Origin: Diplolepis rosae
Lineage: Eukaryota > Arthropoda > Insecta > Hymenoptera > Diplolepididae
Reading direction: 5' to 3'
Length of the DNA stretch: 64,000 nt
NCBI GenBank assembly: GCA_030998225.1
Contig: JAPYXD010000727.1
Coordinates: forward strand, 4,092,001 to 4,156,000
Part shown: piece after piece, positions 1 to 12,073 of the stretch
Numbering within the stretch: position 1 is the stretch's first letter
Layout of the letters: each line of letters opens with the position of its first letter
The notes under the pieces: generated by a model
The model's input: the letters and a program-made list of their open reading frames with translations, nothing else
Databases searched by the model: none
What the model was told of the DNA's origin: nothing
Made by a program: the position numbers and the translations under genes

Positions 1-735
1 CATTATTTAAACAAAATATGTGAGATACGAAAGAAACGTTGAGGTAGAAAATTATTTGCCTAAATGAGGTCTAAAAATTCTCTGTAGGACATTTTTTGAC
101 AATATATATTGAATATTGAAATATTGACAATATTGACAAATCAATTTGAGTTTCAGTATTAAATTACAAGAAATAAACCCATATACATGCGAAGAATATG
201 AGATCGATCGTGAAGCGCGATATGTAAACAGGACGGAGCGCGAAACGCTACGTTCAAATGTTTAGGAGCGCGAATTTAGATATTGACATTTTTCAAGTTT
301 TAACAAATTGTAACTTTTCTAATTTTGGTCTAATCGAAAAATGTTATTAGGATAATTAGTAGAAATTTATTAGCACTATCATAAACCAGTATTGAAATTT
401 TTTATTTTTCCATAAAGTTATTTTCAAAAACACAAAAAATGCTCCTATTATGACAATTTTTGTCGGATGCGGCTGGTTAAGGAACTTGTCCTTACTTTTT
501 CGCATCCGATAAAGTATGCCAATGCTCAATAATATCCGATAATTCTATCGAAAGTTATCGAGTATACGACCTACTACTACAAACAGACACTTTCGTAAAA
601 ACCGCTTTTTCTGACTCAGAAGATCTCAAAACGTAAAAATTTCGAAACTCATTTTTCACATAAAACTAATACCTTCTCATTGATGATAAGAATGTAAAAA
701 TACAATAAAACCATTTTCAAAATTTCTTTCATAAA
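1..735. repeat. F1 dispersed repeat, partial
   Basis: Non-coding AT-rich sequence that recurs, diverged, at about 5.0-6.3, 41.8-44.5, 47.1-48.2 and 50.1-51.2 kb. Recognisable landmarks are the stretch around the first 100 bases on caacgttttttcgtatctc-type sequence, the 'TTTCGTAAAAACCG' and 'ACTCAG..GTCTCAAAA' block near 590-640, and GCGCG/CGC clusters near 215-270. It runs off the left edge. No open frame matches a known protein. Confidence 0.7.
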
Positions 736-1132
736 TAATTTCACAAATTTGAAGTTTTACAACTTTTCCATGCGCTTAGATTTTGGCTGCATTCAAGAAA
801 AAATGATTAAAATGTACTTGTTACATTACTGAAATTGTACGTGAATCTTATTTCGAAATGAGTCAAGAAAAGTTGAAAAATATTCATTATAGCAAGAGTT
901 ATTCCAAATTTTAAAAAACTTTGAATTTTTGCTTTTTTTGGCAATATCTTTGTTAATAATTGACTAAAACACTTCGTTTTCGGGTTATTAAATCCAGAGT
1001 TTTCTTACCTTTCATGTTATCCTAAAGAAAATATTAATTTAATGTTAGTTCATTTTGTTAGATATTTCATAAATTAGAAGCTTTTATGTGAATGGTTAAA
1101 AACAAGTGCCCGGAGACTTTTGCACAGCAGTG
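736..1132 (-). mobile_element. Tc1-like non-autonomous element, copy 1 (empty site for the 279-bp element)
   Basis: The end near 1100-1132 reads, on the minus strand, CACTGCTGTGCAAAAGTC after a TA, a typical Tc1/mariner-style terminus. The same sequence lies in the opposite orientation from 32657. Copy 1 lacks the CACGGAGAAA insertion carried by copy 2: its bases around 1097-1098 are the unoccupied TA. No coding capacity is seen. The inner boundary near 736 is approximate because it merges with the F1 repeat. Confidence 0.65.
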
Positions 1133-1134
1133 TA

Positions 1135-2698
1135 CATTATATATATGCACAAGTCCTTTAAATCTGAACTAGTGATCATTTCACGAGAATATGATTATTT
1201 CTTGGTAAAAGTTAATCGTAAGTAGTAATTATCAAAAATATAAACTAAAGTAATTCGTGCTTTTGTGCGTTGTTCAGTTAGTGGAATTTGTCCCATTCGG
1301 AATTTTTAGAACAGTTTCAAATTTTTTCTTTGATAGGTAGTTCGTTCCTGACTGCAGTTCTCGTTAGTGATATATTTTTAGGGCTAATTTTCCACCCAAC
1401 GCATTTGGAAATCACCCTTTTGAAAGACCCTTTTACACCTTGCGTTATTCTATTACGCCTTTATTCCGCTTTGCTCTCCTATACCTTGCATAATTCTATT
1501 CGCGTCAGGGCACGCTCCTACTTTTCATTTTTCCCCTATGTATCGTTCTTTTTTCCATTTTTGCTCATCCTATTTCATTTTCCATAGTCGGTTTTACTTC
1601 CGGGCCATTTCATAACAGATCCATTAGTACCTATTTCATTTTAACCCCGTCCTATTTTATCCTCATCAAACTTTGTCTCGCATTCTATTTTCCTCTCGTC
1701 GAATTTTCATTCTCGACCCTCTACTATTCTTATCCTATTTTGTCCTGATTTTTTATCACTGTTTTCTTTAAATCATGTACGCTTTCAAAATATGTTAAAT
1801 TAAATTGAAATAAACGTAAATTATTAAATTCGAAAAATAATAAGTGAGCCTCAATTGCAGTTTCTTGATAATATAATTTGCGTTATGGAAATAGGAATGA
1901 AATGTGAGTATTTTGAACGAGAACAGTTGATTCGCGCCTCGAATATCGTGCCAAGTATTAACCCTTGGTAATTCATGAAATATTTCATCCCTTGCGGCTG
2001 GAGTTATTGGCATGTATCGATGTCCGAGGTTCGGGTCGACCACACTTGATTCACTCGTTCTATTTACAAGGAAACAGTAAAAGGGAAACTATTTCTGTGT
2101 ATTTCCGCTCCATTAGATCAATTTTTCACACTCATAAATTTCATGCATTTTTTCTTCAATTTTTATTTTTTTAATTTCTTTACGTTTTTATATATTCCAA
2201 TTGATTTTAATGACTGTCAAGAAAATATTTATTATTTTTATTCAGTGCAGTTCAAAAACGTTTTGATATTAATTAAAATAACTCCAAAACTATGTGAGAT
2301 GTTAAAAAGGTTCAAAAATCCTTTTGCAGGCATTTTTTCGCCACATAATTATGTCCTTTGAAATTTTATCGTACCTCTTATCATTCGTGAGAACTCTTAA
2401 TATTACTTGCTACAATTATTTTCGTTGGATAAAACTAAAATTTTTGGTCACGTAAATCTGACTAATGATTTGTTGAAAACGAAAAATGTTTCTTACACAC
2501 AAATATAATACACTTTTAAAAATCTTATTAATTTTAATAGACTTTAATATACAAGTGGTAAATTAAAATTAATAGGTTTGTATATTATGAAAAATTAATA
2601 TACATTCGTATTAAACTTAATAACTTTTCTTTCGAAATATATAAAAATTAACAAAAATTATTAAAATATATATACATGTCTATTAAAATTCAAATAAA
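1135..2698. other. No gene recognised
   Basis: Mostly AT-rich, low-complexity sequence. There is a pyrimidine-rich run of moderate complexity at about 1380-1760. At about 2500-2690, ATTAATTTTAATA-like motifs iterate on both strands. Open frames at 1288-1587 and 1795-2361 are short, lack any family resemblance and look like chance. Confidence 0.5.
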
Positions 2699-3120
2699 CT
2701 CTCTAAACCTGAATCAGTGAAATAGTCACTGATTATATCAGTGAAAGTATATCAACTGATGAATCAGTGCCCTGCTTTTTTCACTGAAAAATTAGTGAAC
2801 GCGTCACGTGAACATAACTTTTAAATTCAAAACTTTCATCTACACTTTACTGATTTATCCTCCCTTAAAAATAATAATAATTACGTAATTTCGTTTTAGT
2901 GTTGCTTAGCCTAAAATAAATGAGTTCATCGATCCTTAAAATATATTGCTGGTTTTATCACTCCCACTTGAAGCTTTCACTGATTCAATAAGTGAGTTCA
3001 ATCGATTTCACTGATTCATCAGTCGAATTTCACTGATTCTCAGTGAAAGACTTATAGCTGCTGTTATCAGCGAATAGTCACTGCGAATCAGTGGCAGTTC
3101 ACTGATTCAGGTTTAGAGAG
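2699..3120. mobile_element. Fold-back element K, copy 2
   Basis: Ends are inverted: CTCTCTAAACCTGAATCAG on the left and its complement on the right. Much of the interior is an iteration of ATCAGTGAAA-type motifs in both orientations. A shorter relative with the same ends lies at 48318-48598, flanked there by TA. The flanks here are AA rather than TA, so target-site loss or different boundaries are possible. Confidence 0.75.
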
Positions 3121-3169
3121 AAAGTTTGTATTTTTTAAGATGAAAGTATTTCAAATTTAATACACGTTA

Positions 3170-3448
3170 CACGGAGAACATTTTTATATCAATTTTTACT
3201 ATAGTATTTTTCAATTTAAGGAAAAACGTATCACTTTGAGAATTTTCGTTAGTAAAAATACTAAACTTTATAATAATGATACAAAACTTCAGCATAGTTC
3301 ATAGCAAATTTTACTATAGTTTATACTAAAGTTTCATTTCATTCTTCTGAAGTTTAGTATTTTTACTAACAAAAATTCTCAAAGTGATACGTTTTTCCCT
3401 AAATTGAAAAGTACTATAGTAAACATTGATTTAAAAAGTTTCTCCGTG
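3170..3448. mobile_element. 279-bp CACGGAGAAA fold-back element, copy a
   Basis: Flanked by TA on both sides (3168-3169, 3449-3450). Begins CACGGAGAACA and ends TTCTCCGTG. The two halves are near-complements throughout, including a block reading ACTAACAAAAATTCTCAAAG, so the whole unit folds into a long hairpin. Two other copies of identical length are at 31670 and 32693. No coding content; a non-autonomous TA-targeting element. Confidence 0.9.
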
Positions 3449-3450
3449 TA

Positions 3451-5039
3451 CTGAAAAAAACTTCCCTTGCACAGAAATTTCTAACAGTTTACACTCTTAT
3501 ATGACGAGAATGGTAATTTTAGTAATTATACATTAAAAAGGTATATATTTTTTTTTCACGTAGATTAATTTCGTATGAAAAGGGGAATAAAGGATTGATA
3601 TTTGATCCACGCGTTGTTTTTTATATTAGATTACTTTCTCGGAAGTGGTGAATGTCACATGGTATAAATATAGTATATCCTGAGTTAAAATGTTTACTGT
3701 TCTCATATCGATAAATTCGCGGACGTAATGCGAGAGGGATGTAGTAGTATATCCGCAGGCTAGTGCACGAAAAAAAGAGATGAGAAGAGTAGCCAATGTC
3801 CAAGGCAGACGGAAATTGTGATAAACTGCTGGGAAATAATGCGTGTCACGGAAAAATGAAGAAAAATCGCGGTTTCTGTAGAATGAAATAAGGAAGAGCC
3901 ACCCTATTTTGCTATTATCCAACCACCCTCTGGCCCATGATGACGGCCATATAGAAAAGGTGTTGTCGACTGGAATCCATTTAAGACATTGTTAAGCCGA
4001 CGCTCTGTAACCCTTAGTTCTTTCTTTACCACACTTTCCACCTTGTTTTCGTATTTCTCATTCTTGTTACCCTCAACTCATATAATATGTGCTTTAACAT
4101 AAACATTTTTCATCCCGCTGGACTAAAAAAAACAAATAATATCCTCAAGTCTTCTTATATCTCGAAAATCTCGAATTACTGTGAATTTTTTAAAAAGTAA
4201 ATTTATTTCAACTTCAAAGCAAGAAATTCAATTGGGATTCAGTTGATTTACGAATTAAAATCGATTTGAATTTAGTTAAGTTGAGATTAAGTCCATTTAT
4301 TAAAATTAATCAAAACACAAAATTTAGTTTTTATTTTGTAAAACATGGATTTTTTCAGAATGCAAAGAATTTAGGGATTCATTTTTTTCATATAAAGATG
4401 AAAACAAATTTTAAAACTGACTTAGAGAATGTTTACATATAAATACTATAATGTGAGAAATGCAAGATTTTTGGAGTTTGCTGGCGCTACGTGAATTCAG
4501 TACGGCCAATGTAATGACCAAGTGGTAAAATGAGTAAGGCCATTGCGAAAATGAAGTTATGGCTTTTCCTGTCTCGACACGTTTGCGCCTTTTGGTGATG
4601 GCACTTTTATGAAAACGAATTTTTATGTCATGGTCAAATGTTCTCCAATATTTTGAATTTTTAGTTGAAGTTGACTAAAAAAAGGGGATGGTTGGCTATA
4701 CCATTTCCAATACAAATTATAGCACAACTACATTTTTCCCAAACAATAGAAAAGTTTCCAATTATATTAGAATTTATGTTTACCTAATGCTTAAAACAGG
4801 GAGCTTTTTCTACAAAATTACAAATTTTTCAGGAATTTTCTCTAATTATTCGAGACGCAATAAAACATAAATTTCGATAATTTTTCGAATATAATTCAGA
4901 TATTGGAAATATATATATATATATATATATTGGAAATGAAGTTTTCCTTACTGAAAATAGTTTCACTCGTACAAAATTCTTGGAAAAACTTCAAGACAGT
5001 TTTTTAAATTGTACTTTATTAGCCAGGATATCCGTTTTA
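3451..5039. other. No gene recognised; one (AT)n tract
   Basis: 3600-4060 is of normal complexity and looks single-copy within the window. The rest is AT-rich. A dinucleotide (AT)n tract of about 22 bases sits at 4909-4930, bracketed by the direct repeat TATTGGAAAT. Short open frames at 3621-3922 (minus) and 4688-4870 (plus) show no recognisable domains. Confidence 0.5.
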
Positions 5040-6275
5040 TTATTGGATGTAACTACCTAATTACTAAACCTATATTTGAACGTCGCGCTTCGCGCTCGGC
5101 TTTATGTTCTCCGCATACATTTAAGTTTATTTCTTGTAATTTGATACTGAAGCCTTGAGTGAATTTTATAATATTGTAGATGTGAATTATATTTTCTCAA
5201 AGTTACTAAATTTGTTTTGATTCCAACTGAAATTCACATGATTAAAATAATTTATTTTCTTCCAAATATCTCATTAAGAAAAAACAATCGTAGATTTTAT
5301 TTAAGTAAAAGATTTCGCATTTCAACGCTTATTTCGTATGTCACATATTTCTGTTAAATAATGGACTTCTTGATTTTCAATAGTGTTTTTTAAAACCAAA
5401 ACATAAAGTATAAATCTTGTCAAAAATGTCCTACTGAGTATTAGTAGACCTCATTTAGGCAAATAATTTTCCATTTCAACGTTTTTTTCGTATCTCAGAT
5501 ATTTCATTTAAAAAACGGAATTTTAAAATTTTTATCGTATTTTTTTAAAAATTGAAACGGAAAATATACATTTGATCAAAAACTGTACCAGAAAAAATTT
5601 GTAGACCTTATTGAAGTGACCAATTTTGGATTCTTACGTTTTTTACGTATTTCACATATTTTGGTTAAAAAATTGAATTTTCGATTTTCAATAGTATTTT
5701 TTTCAATTAAAAAAAAAATATATATATATATACGTCTTATAAAAAAATGTAACAATTCAAATTTATAGATCTTTTTGTAGTCAAAAATTTCGTTTGATAA
5801 CGTTTTTTCGTATCTCGTATAATTCAACTAGAAAATGTAATTTAGATATTGACTGTTTTTAAATTTTATCATACTGTAACTCTTCTAATTTTGATTTAAT
5901 TGAAACATGTTATTGGGATAATTATTTAAGACTTATAAGTATTATAAGAAATCAATATTGCAATTTTTTAGTTTTTCAAAAAGAAAATTTCAATAACAGA
6001 AAAATTGCTCTTATTTTAACAATTTTTGTCAGATGTGGTTAGTTAACGAACTTCACCTTACTTGTTTCGCTGCGATGAAGTATGTCAAAGCTCAATATAA
6101 TCAGATAAAAAGACACTTTCGTAAAAACCGTTTTTTCTGACTCAGGAGGTCTCAAAAAGTGAAGATTTGATGAAAATTCCCAAAATGATTTTTCACATAA
6201 AACCAATACCTTCTTATATGATGAGAATGTAAAAATAATAATTAAATAAAATTTTAAAAAACACTTTATTAACAA
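5040..6275. repeat. F1 dispersed repeat, copy 2
   Basis: Starts near CGTCGCGCTTCGCGCTCGG and proceeds through the same ordered landmarks as the other F1 copies: the TTTATTTCTTGTAATTTGAT block, repeated caacg-tttttcgtatctc blocks, then TTTCGTAAAAACCG near 6117. It ends close to a TATGATGAGAATGTAAAAAT-like block. Sub-blocks of about 160-200 bp resemble each other, so the arm looks internally repetitive. Non-coding. Confidence 0.7.
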
Positions 6276-7604
6276 AAATGTTTCTCTTTAAAGTAAGATT
6301 CTGGATCCATTCAATACTTTTTATAAACATTACTACATCGAATTTGCACATTAGCAATTGAAAAAAAATTATATGTACTAAACAAGTTTTATTGAGCGCT
6401 AAAATTTTATGAAGCTTACAGTATCAAGTCGAGTCAGATTCCTGAATTCCAATTTCATGCAAGATAAATGCTTTACAGGGTGCGGAGAGCATTATTTTGG
6501 TGGAGAAGCAGCGATGCGAGGAATTATGGTCCGAAGGGAGAACATTAATGCACTCTCTTCGACGATCCTTGTAGGCTAGTTTCTATGTTAAACCGCTGAC
6601 ATTAATCGGTGATGAGATAAGGTTAGAAGCTAGAGTTTCCTAGAGATTAAGGCAATTTAATTTTATACCACAATAATAAGAGCTATAATAACAAAAGCGT
6701 CAATTAACTAAACGACAATTTGCCATGGCATCGTCGCACTTCTCACCTTCCAGTCACACAGATACACATTTGTATATGTGTATACACATATGCGAAGTGG
6801 GATACAAAGTTTACAGATAATGCGATAAGGATTACTGAACTTAGGTGCATAAAGCTATGAAGATTAAGTATGTGTACCATGCAACCTTCTAAATTTCTCT
6901 AATTACGTTAAATTTATCTTGGAAACTTGATCCTGATCATTACTGAAAAGTCTATTTCATAAATATTCATTATGATAATAGGTATCATTAATTACATTAA
7001 ACGTGTACTCCAATGTTGTAAATTATCAATATTATGAATACAAATTGAGAAGTTATTCGTATACATTAAAAACTATCCATTAACTTAATGCATTCCCGCA
7101 ATTTTATACATAATCTAAAAGTTTACGTGCATATACTGAATTCTTCATCAAATTACAATATTTAGGTCATGCAAAGCACAGTTTTTGATAAACCTCAAAG
7201 AAAATTACATAGTGTGATTAGTCCAAAATATTTCAAATCTTTTCCCAAAAGAAAATGATGATTTTGAGGTTTGGCACAATTTTAACTTTTATAATGATAA
7301 TTATTTACAATTATGATTGTCCTTAGTGAATTAGAAATTTCTCGCAGACAAAATACTGAAATTAAAAAAAAAATATATCAAACTTTAGTATAGGTTATAT
7401 ATATATGTATAGAAATTCCTACCATGGCACGTTTGTCTTTAATATGGAACGTAGTTTGATAATAATTTCATACTTCAGTCTCTGCGTGTATACATCTAGG
7501 ATCAAGTACTCTTTCCATCGCAAAGCATCTTTAATTACATTAGTAATTAAAATGATTACAAATCTCGTACATTATTTCGGTATTGATCTTCCGTAATATG
7601 CTAG
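6276..7604. other. No gene recognised
   Basis: 6470-6660 has higher complexity and GC than its surroundings and is not seen elsewhere in the window. The remainder is AT-rich with no convincing reading frame. I see no repeats with clear ends here. Confidence 0.45.
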
Positions 7605-7710
7605 CATGGAAAGATGTATGTTGGCAAACATAATTAGTAGTGCTAAACAAGTTTATACGAGAAGCACTATTTATATTTTGAGCCTAATTATGAAAAACAG
7701 TAATTTGTCA

Positions 7711-8610
7711 TCAAAAATGACTTTGTTGTTTTTCAAAGTATTCTCCTTTATGATCTATACACTTTTGCATGCGTTCGAACCATGTGTCATAGCATTTTTT
7801 CCATTGCGCTTGAGACATCTTCAAAACATGGTTTTGTCAAATTATGACGATCTTGCATTACCAGTTTTTGCACAGCACTAATGTTTTCTGGTCACACAAC
7901 TAATTTTGGACGACCTTTACGAATTTCGTTGGTGAGCGAATGGTGGACAAGATTAAACTTGTTATTCGTCATGTTAAGTGACAGTAGCGCCTCGGCGCAG
8001 ACATTTTATAAACTAAAACGAGTCCCGATAAAAGTCGTTTAGTTTGTTTCAAAAGTAAAATTAAATTTGTGATATTAAAACTTATAGTCTATTTGTTATG
8101 TTTATCTATGTTTTTAGTAATAATCACTTCAATTTCATGTGATGAACCAAATAAGTCACTTGATTTCACACATAAAAAAATTAAAGTCGTTTCTTCATCA
8201 GATTCATATGTTATACTGCAATACATTAAATTATTGGAAATCAAAGTATTTTCTCCCTCAATAAATTTTCTCCTACCCTCTCCCGCATAATTTAATACAT
8301 CACTTACATTGAGTAAAAAGCTCATTCTGATATTTGCATTTATTTATATAGGTACATCATATGTTAAGCAAACATCAGCTGTTGGCAGTTTGAAAAGTTT
8401 ATATCGGGGTCAGATTTAGTTAATAAAATACACGCACCGAGGCGCTACTGTCAGTTAACATGACGAATACCAGTGTTTCACAGTAGCACAGGATGGAGCT
8501 TCATCACCAAAAGTGGAAATAAGTTGATCGATGCATTCTTGTCGTGATAATCCACGTCGAAAGTCGTAATAATAAATCATCGCACGAAAATTTTCACGAG
8601 TTAATTCCAT
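7711..8610 (-). pseudogene. mariner transposase, internally deleted and split
   Basis: The reading starts at the ATG complementary to 8608-8610. It gives a classic mariner amino end with a Cys-Ile-Asp-Gln-Leu helix region, then a Gly-Asp-Glu-Ala-Pro-Ser segment leading to His-Trp-Tyr. It is interrupted by a TA element (7965-8467) and resumes as a KFN..SLTNEIRKGRPKLV segment. After a premature stop and a Gln-Asp-Arg-His motif it jumps straight to the carboxy end (WKKCYDTWFERMQKCIDHKG). The stop is at 7711-7713. The middle, including all three catalytic aspartates of the D,D34D triad, is deleted. The identification rests on family knowledge of mariner transposases; the copy cannot encode an active enzyme. 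Confidence 0.92.
7965..8467. mobile_element. TA-flanked element inserted in mariner
   Basis: 503 bp with about 31-bp terminal inverted repeats starting TTCGTCATGTTAAGTGACAG (one mismatch between ends), flanked by TA at 7963-7964 and 8468-8469. Removing it and one TA restores a continuous mariner reading (HWY followed by KFN). Two overlapping open frames near 8069-8325 lie on opposite strands, show no family resemblance and are probably chance. Likely a Tc1/mariner-type non-autonomous element. Confidence 0.9.
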
Positions 8611-8879
8611 TTTTTCGCTGAGACACAATTTTCAAGTCACTGTAAACAACACAAATAACGCTCAAATGACAAAACGTTCTAAAGGTGGTTACCCGAGTCG
8701 AAGTCCTAAGACTCGTCTCAGTCTCTACTGTCGAGATTGAGGCGAATGTGTGACGACGGTTACGAGAATGTGAGAAAAGAGTCTATAAATGTTCAGCATT
8801 CATAGTCAACTCTCTTCTAGTCATCGAAAACTGCACATATTACCGTTTTCCCATTTTTCGAGGGTGAGGCGATGGCCAA

Positions 8880-9466
8880 CTCTATAGAAATACGTTGCCA
8901 TGGTTCTCTTAAATAACAAAAAAATTCTTATCACGAACCTGCCATTGGTCATCCGATACATACATACATACATAAACAGAATACAAATACATTCACACCA
9001 TTCAGTCGTAGCCAATCATATTTTTAATCACATATACACTTAAACATATAATCTTACATATATAAACCTAATAACTACACTTATATATAGTACAATACGC
9101 TTTCGTCGAATCACGCTCACACTCGCTTACAATGATGAGACATAAAATTCGAAACTTTCTTATATAGTGACTGCAAGAGTTATTCAGAACTTGTGAGAGA
9201 AAGTGTCGTAACTAGAGTTTTTTAGCCTTACTCAAGTAAAAATAAATCAACTTTTTTCACAAATTTTCCATATAATAATGATTTATTTTTAAATTAATGT
9301 AATTAATTAATTGATTTTTATAATTATGATTGTTGATACATATAGTATAATTATTAATTGATATTTAGCATACAGTTTTATCATAACTACGTATAAAGTT
9401 TAATGAAACTAAAGTTTGAAATATACATTAAAAAATTGCATTATTTATTATCAAAATGTATCTTGT
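8880..9466 (+). repeat. Member of an inverted repeat pair (with 18728-19262)
   Basis: About 550 bp found again in reverse orientation at 18728-19262. Shared landmarks include a CATA tetranucleotide run (about 8957-8976), a TATATATAGTA segment near 9083, TATAGTGACTGCAAGAGTTA and AATTAATTAATTGATTTTTA. It could be part of a larger transposon or an LTR. I see neither a protein nor clear terminal repeats, so the class is unknown. Confidence 0.65.
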
Positions 9467-9744
9467 GTAATAGTATATTACGACGCTAGGGCATCAAACA
9501 TTCTGGCCGTGGGTTGTATACTATTTTTCTTAATCTCCAGCCGAAAGTACGCCCAAAACCGAAACAATATTAATATTGATTTTTCGTGCAATTGCATGAA
9601 GTCAAATTAAATTAAACAAACGAATTATACGATGAATTTAGCGGCATATATATATAAGAAGGTTCTTTTATTTTCCGTGTTGTATATTTTCAAAATATGA
9701 ATTTTATTTAAATTTTATGTAATGCATTAAAAAAAATTTATAGG

Positions 9745-10643
9745 TTCTTTTTAATAAATTAACCAACACGTACATCGGGATTTAAAAAAAAAGAATTTTT
9801 TGAGAGATTTATTAATTTAAACTTTTGATAAAATTGGATAAAATGCTAAATTCTCTTATACTTATAATTCATTATTTCCGGTTGAAATAATCAAATCGAT
9901 TTGTTTCATTTTCTAGTTTATTATGATAGGTTTTCAGATAAATAATTTTATAATTTATATTTTGTTAATTAACTACAGATATAGGCAATTTAATTGTTTA
10001 AACAATTTTATCATGTTTGCCCCCTCAGTAGAAAAATTTGGAAAAAATACAGCCATATGCGCTATGTCTCAATATAACTAGCGCATATTTAATAAAAGTA
10101 GAAACTCAATTAGATCGGAAGATATTAAAGATTTTTGAGCGCGCGACGTGTTTAATCCTGTCTGAGTCGACCAAAAGCACATTATGTCTCGAGGAAGGCT
10201 ATAGTTGCGGCTCGACTCGGACATGATTAAACACGTCGCGCGCTCAAAAATATTTAATATCATCCGATCTAATTGAGTCTCCACTTTTATTAAATATGCG
10301 CTAGTTATATTGAGAAATAGTGCATACGATACTATTTTTTCCAAATTTTTCTAATGAGGGGGCAAACATGAAAAAATTGTTTTAACAATTAAATTGCCTA
10401 TATCTGTAGTTAATTAACAAAATAAAATTTATAAAATTATTTATCTGAAAACCTAACGTAACAAGCTAGAAAATGAAACAAACCCAAAATCGATTTGATT
10501 ATTTCAACCGGAAATAATGAATTATAAGTATAAGAGAATTTAGCATTTTATCTAATTTTATCAAAAGTTTTAATAAATATATCTCTCAAAACAATTTTTT
10601 TTTTAAATCCCGTTATACGTGTTGGTTAATTTATTAAAAGGAA
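9745..10643. repeat. 0.9-kb near-perfect palindrome
   Basis: Two arms of about 440 bp meet near 10190. The outer arms read TTAATAAATTAACCAACACG and its complement. The inner arms contain a GC-rich segment (GAGCGCGCGACGTG...) and the run TTTGCCCCCTCA. TTAA occurs symmetrically at 9751/10634 and at 9759/10626, so this may be a TTAA-flanked fold-back element. Symmetry continues a few bases beyond both TTAAs, leaving the true ends undecided. Confidence 0.88.
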
Positions 10644-11067
10644 GCTACACAAATATAAGAATGTCCCATATGCATATTACTCATTGCAACTATATACATC
10701 TGCCCCAAATAATTAATTATACCTTCTTGAATTCTAAATTTCCTGATCTTGCAATTGTAATTTTCAATATCACTTCGCTCTCGTTTCACTATCGCTTCGT
10801 ATTCGTTCTTTTCTGCGTTCAACTTGTAAAGTATTCACCTTCAGTTTTTCGAGAATTTGAGACATAATATTCGCTCCACACTCGCCAAACACTCGATTTT
10901 TTAAATAGAAAGTGTAGCGAGGGCAAAGAGAAGGCAAGAACTTCGACTCGGGTATGGTCAAAAATGTTAAAGCTTCCACTGCAAATGTTAGATGGCACCT
11001 GAAAACACTCAGTATTGCCAAAACTCAAAATATAAATAGTGCCCCTCGTAGATATTTCCTGCAAAGT
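10644..11067. other. No gene recognised
   Basis: Sequence of ordinary complexity between two elements. Overlapping short frames on both strands (10619-10867, 10770-11064) have no recognisable domain. Confidence 0.4.
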
Positions 11068-11071
11068 TTAA

Positions 11072-11597
11072 GGTGGCTTCGGCGTTTTTGAAACAAATTA
11101 CAGATTGCTCTGAAAATTGGAGATTATCTTAATAAAATATGCTAGATTGAATTGGAAAAAAGAAATACCGTGGTTGACGATGTCATTGCCGAAAAAATTG
11201 CTACCGAAAAAATGTCAGTTTAACACGTAGTCTTATGGGATTCCTCATCAAAATCGGCGAAATTCCGGAACAAAATCACAAGTCCCCATAAATCAAATAT
11301 ATAATAGTATTTTCGATTTCGAGGAATCTATTAGTATTATAAAAACAAAGGGTTGACGACTTCAATCAAGAGAAAATTGCGAGAAAAGTACAGAATATAA
11401 AAAACCGCCTCGAGGTGAAACTAATAAATTTTTACTATCGCTTTTTTCAGGGGACATTTCCGCGATTTCTTACCCTTCTACTCAGATGTAACTATAATAC
11501 ATATGATTATTAAAAAAATAAGTAGCAATGATCATTCATGTAACACGTGCCCCCACGGTGCCCCTCACTTCATACGACACCAAACGCCGAAGCCACC
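11072..11597. mobile_element. TTAA element N
   Basis: 526 bp flanked by TTAA at 11068-11071 and 11598-11601. Terminal inverted repeat GGTGGCTTCGGCGTTT. No reading frame of note. TTAA target-site duplication is known for the piggyBac and Kolobok superfamilies. Assignment to either is inference. Confidence 0.88.
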
Positions 11598-11601
11598 TTA
11601 A

Positions 11602-12072
11602 TTGTTCACGATTGTTAGTTTTCATTAAAATATTTTATGATATATTCCTGGTACAGAATACATTGAAGGATTTTCAAGCATTTTTTAATGCAAACCAAAT
11701 CTAAATTTTCTTGAAACGATTTAAACAGCAAGTGGAACTAGTACCAAACTCGTTTTCAATTATAGAGTAATTAGCCAACCATCTAACCAGCTCTATTTTG
11801 AAGCAGCTATGTAAATTATGCAGAGTTAGTGACAACTATATTAGAGATAACGACTTAACATGGAATGCTATCTCTTTGCGTCTCTCTCTTCCTTTCTCTC
11901 TCCGACTCTTTACACGGGTAATAATTGCAACTATTTTGTTTACGGAAATCTCTTGAATTTACTTTTTACACATAATTAAATAATAATAATAAAATACTCA
12001 ATAACAAAACACAATACTTATAATGAAAGAGTGAAAACCTGCATTTATGTAATGATGCTGAATAATAATTAA
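11602..12072. other. No gene recognised
   Basis: AT-rich sequence with a pyrimidine-rich (CTCTCT) stretch at about 11870-11910. Nothing else is seen. Confidence 0.4.
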
Positions 12073-12073
12073 G

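Noticed and set aside
8700..8820. Possible LTR promoter (TATAAATG followed by a TCA-type initiator)
   Set aside because: No TG..CA boundaries, primer-binding site or retroelement protein nearby. The motif alone is too weak.
10038..10344. Two overlapping frames encoding nearly the same peptide on opposite strands
   Set aside because: They are the two arms of the 0.9-kb palindrome, so similarity is structural and not evidence of a gene.
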